Source: Ettlia oleoabundans
Lineage: Eukaryota; Chlorophyta; Chlorophyceae; Chlamydomonadales
Assembly: GCA_019693395.1 (NCBI GenBank)
Contig: JAAMXP010000151.1
Span: forward strand, 1-10,518
Length of the DNA: 10,518 bases
Reading direction: 5' to 3'
The notes beneath the pieces are model-generated. The model was given only the letters and a program-made list of their open reading frames with translations, had not been told where the DNA came from and searched no databases. The translations under genes were made by a program, and so were the position numbers. The first letter of the stretch is position 1. Each line of letters begins with the position of its first letter. Shown here one piece after another: positions 7,873-10,518 of the stretch.

Positions 7873-10480
7873 ATGGAGGCGAATGGGTATGGAGGGGGCG
7901 GCGGGTATGGCAAGGCGCAGCGAGGCCGACGGCATCATCGCCCACAGGCCTGCAAAACACCCTACAGCCGGCCAGCGCCCAAGGCCCCCGCCAAGGAGGA
8001 GTCCCAACGAGAGCAGCCATTGGGAGAGTCAGCGCCTCAAGGACTGTTTGGCAGCCTGCGCTCCTTGATCACCAAGGTGCGGGCAGGTTTCCTTGTGCTC
8101 CATGCCTTGGCTGCTCAGTTGCGTCTTATGGCAGTGCCGAATGCAGATTTGTGTTGTTCCCCGCGTCGTGCCGCAGGTTCCGGTGTTGGGCAGCTACTTT
8201 GCGGCGGCAGCTCCCACCACTGCTGAGCCGCCGACAGCTGGTGCGCTGTTGTGTTCTCAGCCGTTCTTGGCTCATGCCCTGCACAAGAAGTGTGCATGGT
8301 CTTCAGTGTGAACGTTTGCGGATCCCCATTTGTTTTGGTACATGTCAGTGCTGGCGGGGGTGGCCATGGCTTGCAGCAGTGTGCAGCAGCCTGTCTGCGT
8401 TCAACACTGGATGTGGTCACTTGTTTCAGGTGACGAGGTTGATGGTGGCATTGAGATGGTGCTGGACTCAAAAGGCGAGGACGCAAACGGCGGAGAAGTT
8501 GGGGCGAACATTGATGAAGAGCCGGCACAGCAAGGGGAGGCAGCTGCAGGCGCAGGCAGCCCCCAACAGCCTGCTTTGCCGGCAGGCCTGCGCGGCACCC
8601 AAGCCGTAGCACCCTACCAGCAGCTGCCGCAGTCAAATGGCCTGCAGGTGCGTCGGGTGGCCTTCCAGTCGCCTGCTACGGCTGGCCAGGAGCAGGCGCC
8701 ACAGGCTGGCACACCGCAGCTGCCGCCTCGAGGCGGCGAATCCGACGGCGGCGACGGCGGTGCCACCCCTTACGACAACGTGCTGGCCATGCTGCGTCAG
8801 GGCCCTCTGGCGGCCAACTCTCCACGACCCTTCCCCCGCCCTCGATCCAGCAGCCTGCTGACTGCCGGTGCCGGCCGCACTCCTGGGCCCACGCTGCGCT
8901 TTGGAGGTGGCGCCTCGCCATCCCCGCTGCCGGCCAGCGGTGGCACCGACTTTGGAGGAGCTCGAGTGGCTACAGGCTATGCAGGCTCCCGCTTGGGACC
9001 CCAAGCAGCACCAGGGGGCGCTTCCACGCCCTCCACTGGCCTTCGCACCACGTACACAGCACGCAGCGGCAGTCGCTTTTCCCGAACCCCTGTACACATG
9101 CAGCCACTGGCGGCAGGCGTGCCCTCAGGCAGCGGCGGTGCGGCACGAGGCGGTGCGGGGGGCACCTCACGCTTTGGGCTTGCAGCTGTGGCGGCTGCAG
9201 CTGGCTCGGGGGGCGCTGACGAGGCTGCTGGCGCCACTCCTGGGGGCAACACAGCCCTGCTGTTGCCGGCACCGCTGGCTTGGACCCCAATGCGCAGCAA
9301 CCTTGCAGCTGGCGCACGTGCAGGTGGCCCCGTGAGCGGGGCCAAGCGCAAGGCGGAATCAACTAGCCCAGATGCAGGTGGGTGGTGCCAACAGAAACGA
9401 GGCGGCGCATCTTTAGTCACGCACGTTCACTGGCTAGAGCTGATTGCAAATTTGACGTAACCTTAATCTTCCGTGCGAAAATAAAAGCCTGGGGTAAGAT
9501 CAGCTGTGGCCCCCAATTTGCCACATGTTTGTGGCAGCCTGGCAGACTTGCGTGGGCTTGGTTGCCGTCTTTCCTCATTCATGCGTTGCATGTATATCGT
9601 TTTACTCCAGCGCACCTCGCCATGTTTGCACGTTGTGGGTGTGGGTGTAATGCAGGTGCGGAGGGCGCCGAGGGCGGCAGCATCAGCCTGCTGGACGCCC
9701 AGCGGCGCATTAGGCAGCGCTCAGAGCCTGCCGGCGAGGCAAGCGGTACCGCCGGGGACCGCCGCGCCTGGAATGCGGGTCGCACTCCCTTCCACGCCAA
9801 GGGCACTGCCCTGTCCCGCTTTGCCGCTGCACAGCAGCAGCGCAAGGCGTCAGCGGCTGGTGGGATAGGCGGGTTGGGTGCTCGGCTGGAGCAGCAGCAG
9901 CAGGAGAATGGCGCGAGCCCGGTGATAGTGCCAGGTAAGACGCTCCCCTGCACTCCTCTTGCTGGTGCTCTGCCACTGTCACATATGCGGCTTGGTCCAG
10001 AGGCAAACAGCCGTAAGCACTGCAACAATCATTAGCCCCGGTCTTCAAGTAGCATAGCCACGACTGTTATAAGCCCCTTGGCTTCACACAACCCCGCCTA
10101 TAAATTTACCTATCTGCACCCGGCCTTGCTCTCACTTGAAGAGCAGCATGCGCCTTGTCACCCAACGTGCCCTGCCTCATTTCAATGTGTGACCTTGCTG
10201 TCACCACACGTCTGTGTATTCTCCCAGACAGGCCGCCAACTCACTCCTCCCGCAACACCTGCAGGGCTGAGTGCGACAGCACCCGCTGCGGCTGGCGGAA
10301 AGGCCACCACTGACACCGCCCGCCGCATCCTAGCCACCCTTGATGCCCTGGATAAGGTGGTGGCTGCCTCACCGCCGGGGGTCTCTGCCAGGGACATGGC
10401 GGTAGCTATGGGGAATGCTGCGGACGAGCAGGAGGAACCTGCGCCGTCGCCGCCGCCAACTGACTCCCTGGGCTTTGCAG
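7873..10480 (+). CDS. NUP1: NUP1/NUP136-like nuclear basket nucleoporin, N-terminal part (5 exons, partial)
   Basis: The plant counterpart (NUP1/NUP136) anchors the nuclear basket and supports mRNA export (family knowledge). Exons are 7873-8076, 8177-8240, 8430-9377, 9656-9934 and 10232-10480, giving 581 residues, and the gene runs off the right edge. The start was chosen at ATG 7873 (ATGGAG) because the protein then opens with a Gly/Tyr-rich and basic stretch followed by KTPYSRP (28-34) and GLFGSLRSLITK (57-68). These match the layout remembered for plant NUP1, a KTPY-x-RP motif and then an amphipathic segment. Further family-like motifs appear in order: RTP (308-310), RRIRQRS (422-428), RTPF (448-451), and ARRILATLDALDKV (528-541). 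The last resembles the repeat-linker helix of NUP1. KRK at 395-397 is a possible nuclear localisation signal. FG dipeptides are few (247, 264, 338), so the FG-rich domain is presumably beyond the window. The rest is Gly/Ala/Pro/Ser-rich and probably disordered. Family assignment rests on short motifs. Confidence 0.68.
9378..9655 (+). other. Nucleoporin intron 3
   Basis: This GT-AG intron of 278 bases (donor GCAG|GTGGGT, acceptor AATGCAG) splits a glycine codon in phase 1. The next intron (9935-10231) is the same in phase and residue. Its acceptor was placed at 10231 (GACAG) rather than 10227 (CCCAG), because only the former keeps the reading frame. Confidence 0.8.
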
Positions 10481-10518
10481 GTGGGTGGGTGTTGTTGTGT
10501 GTGTGAGTTGGGGGGTGG

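Noticed and set aside
8330..8429. Upstream part of the 376-codon frame covering nucleoporin exon 3
   Set aside because: Exon 2 (8177-8240) joins at 8430 in exact phase, with a TTGTTTCAG acceptor; the bases before 8430 read as intron.
10228..10231. Alternative acceptor CCCAG at 10227 for nucleoporin exon 5
   Set aside because: Using it shifts the frame and soon gives a stop. The acceptor four bases later keeps the frame and the conserved ARRILATLDAL segment.
1..10518. CRISPR arrays, tRNA, rRNA, insertion sequences, organellar DNA
   Set aside because: No spaced repeat array, cloverleaf, rRNA core sequence, transposase or terminal-repeat pair was seen. Spliced nuclear genes fill the window.

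Overview
This window looks like nuclear DNA from a unicellular green alga (Chlorophyta; a Chlorella-like trebouxiophyte is my best guess from overall feel, not from any search). The evidence is intron-dense genes with GT-AG introns of about 100-440 bases, GC-rich exons, a plastid-targeted ClpC, a plant/algal-type mitochondrial calcium uniporter, a plant-type nucleoporin, and TGTAA motifs, the usual green-algal polyadenylation signal, downstream of a stop codon. There is no bacterial, phage or mobile-element signature.

Layout. (1) Positions 32-4319, minus strand: the N-terminal 509 residues of the chloroplast Hsp100 chaperone ClpC in nine visible exons, running off the left edge. (2) Positions 4320-5736: the ClpC leader/promoter and the 3' flank of the next gene. 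This stretch holds a TATA-like box, a perfect 12-bp hairpin, an overlapping-palindrome cluster and a possible upstream ClpC coding exon. (3) Positions 5737-7117, minus strand: a complete four-exon mitochondrial calcium uniporter (MCU) of 297 residues. (4) Positions 7118-7872: a 755-base divergent intergenic region. (5) Positions 7873-10480 and beyond, plus strand: the N-terminal 581 residues of a NUP1/NUP136-like nuclear basket nucleoporin, in five visible exons, running off the right edge.

How the genes relate. They are three unlinked housekeeping functions: plastid protein quality control and import, mitochondrial calcium uptake, and nuclear pore. ClpC and MCU are in tandem, and MCU and the nucleoporin are divergent across a shared promoter region. 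All splice junctions given were read by eye. They were accepted because they keep frame and restore the conserved protein across each junction. I see no previously undescribed multi-gene system. The most useful open points are the true ClpC start (an upstream exon splices in frame), the hairpin in the ClpC promoter, an intron that cuts the MCU selectivity-filter motif, and the frame-neutral exons of the nucleoporin.
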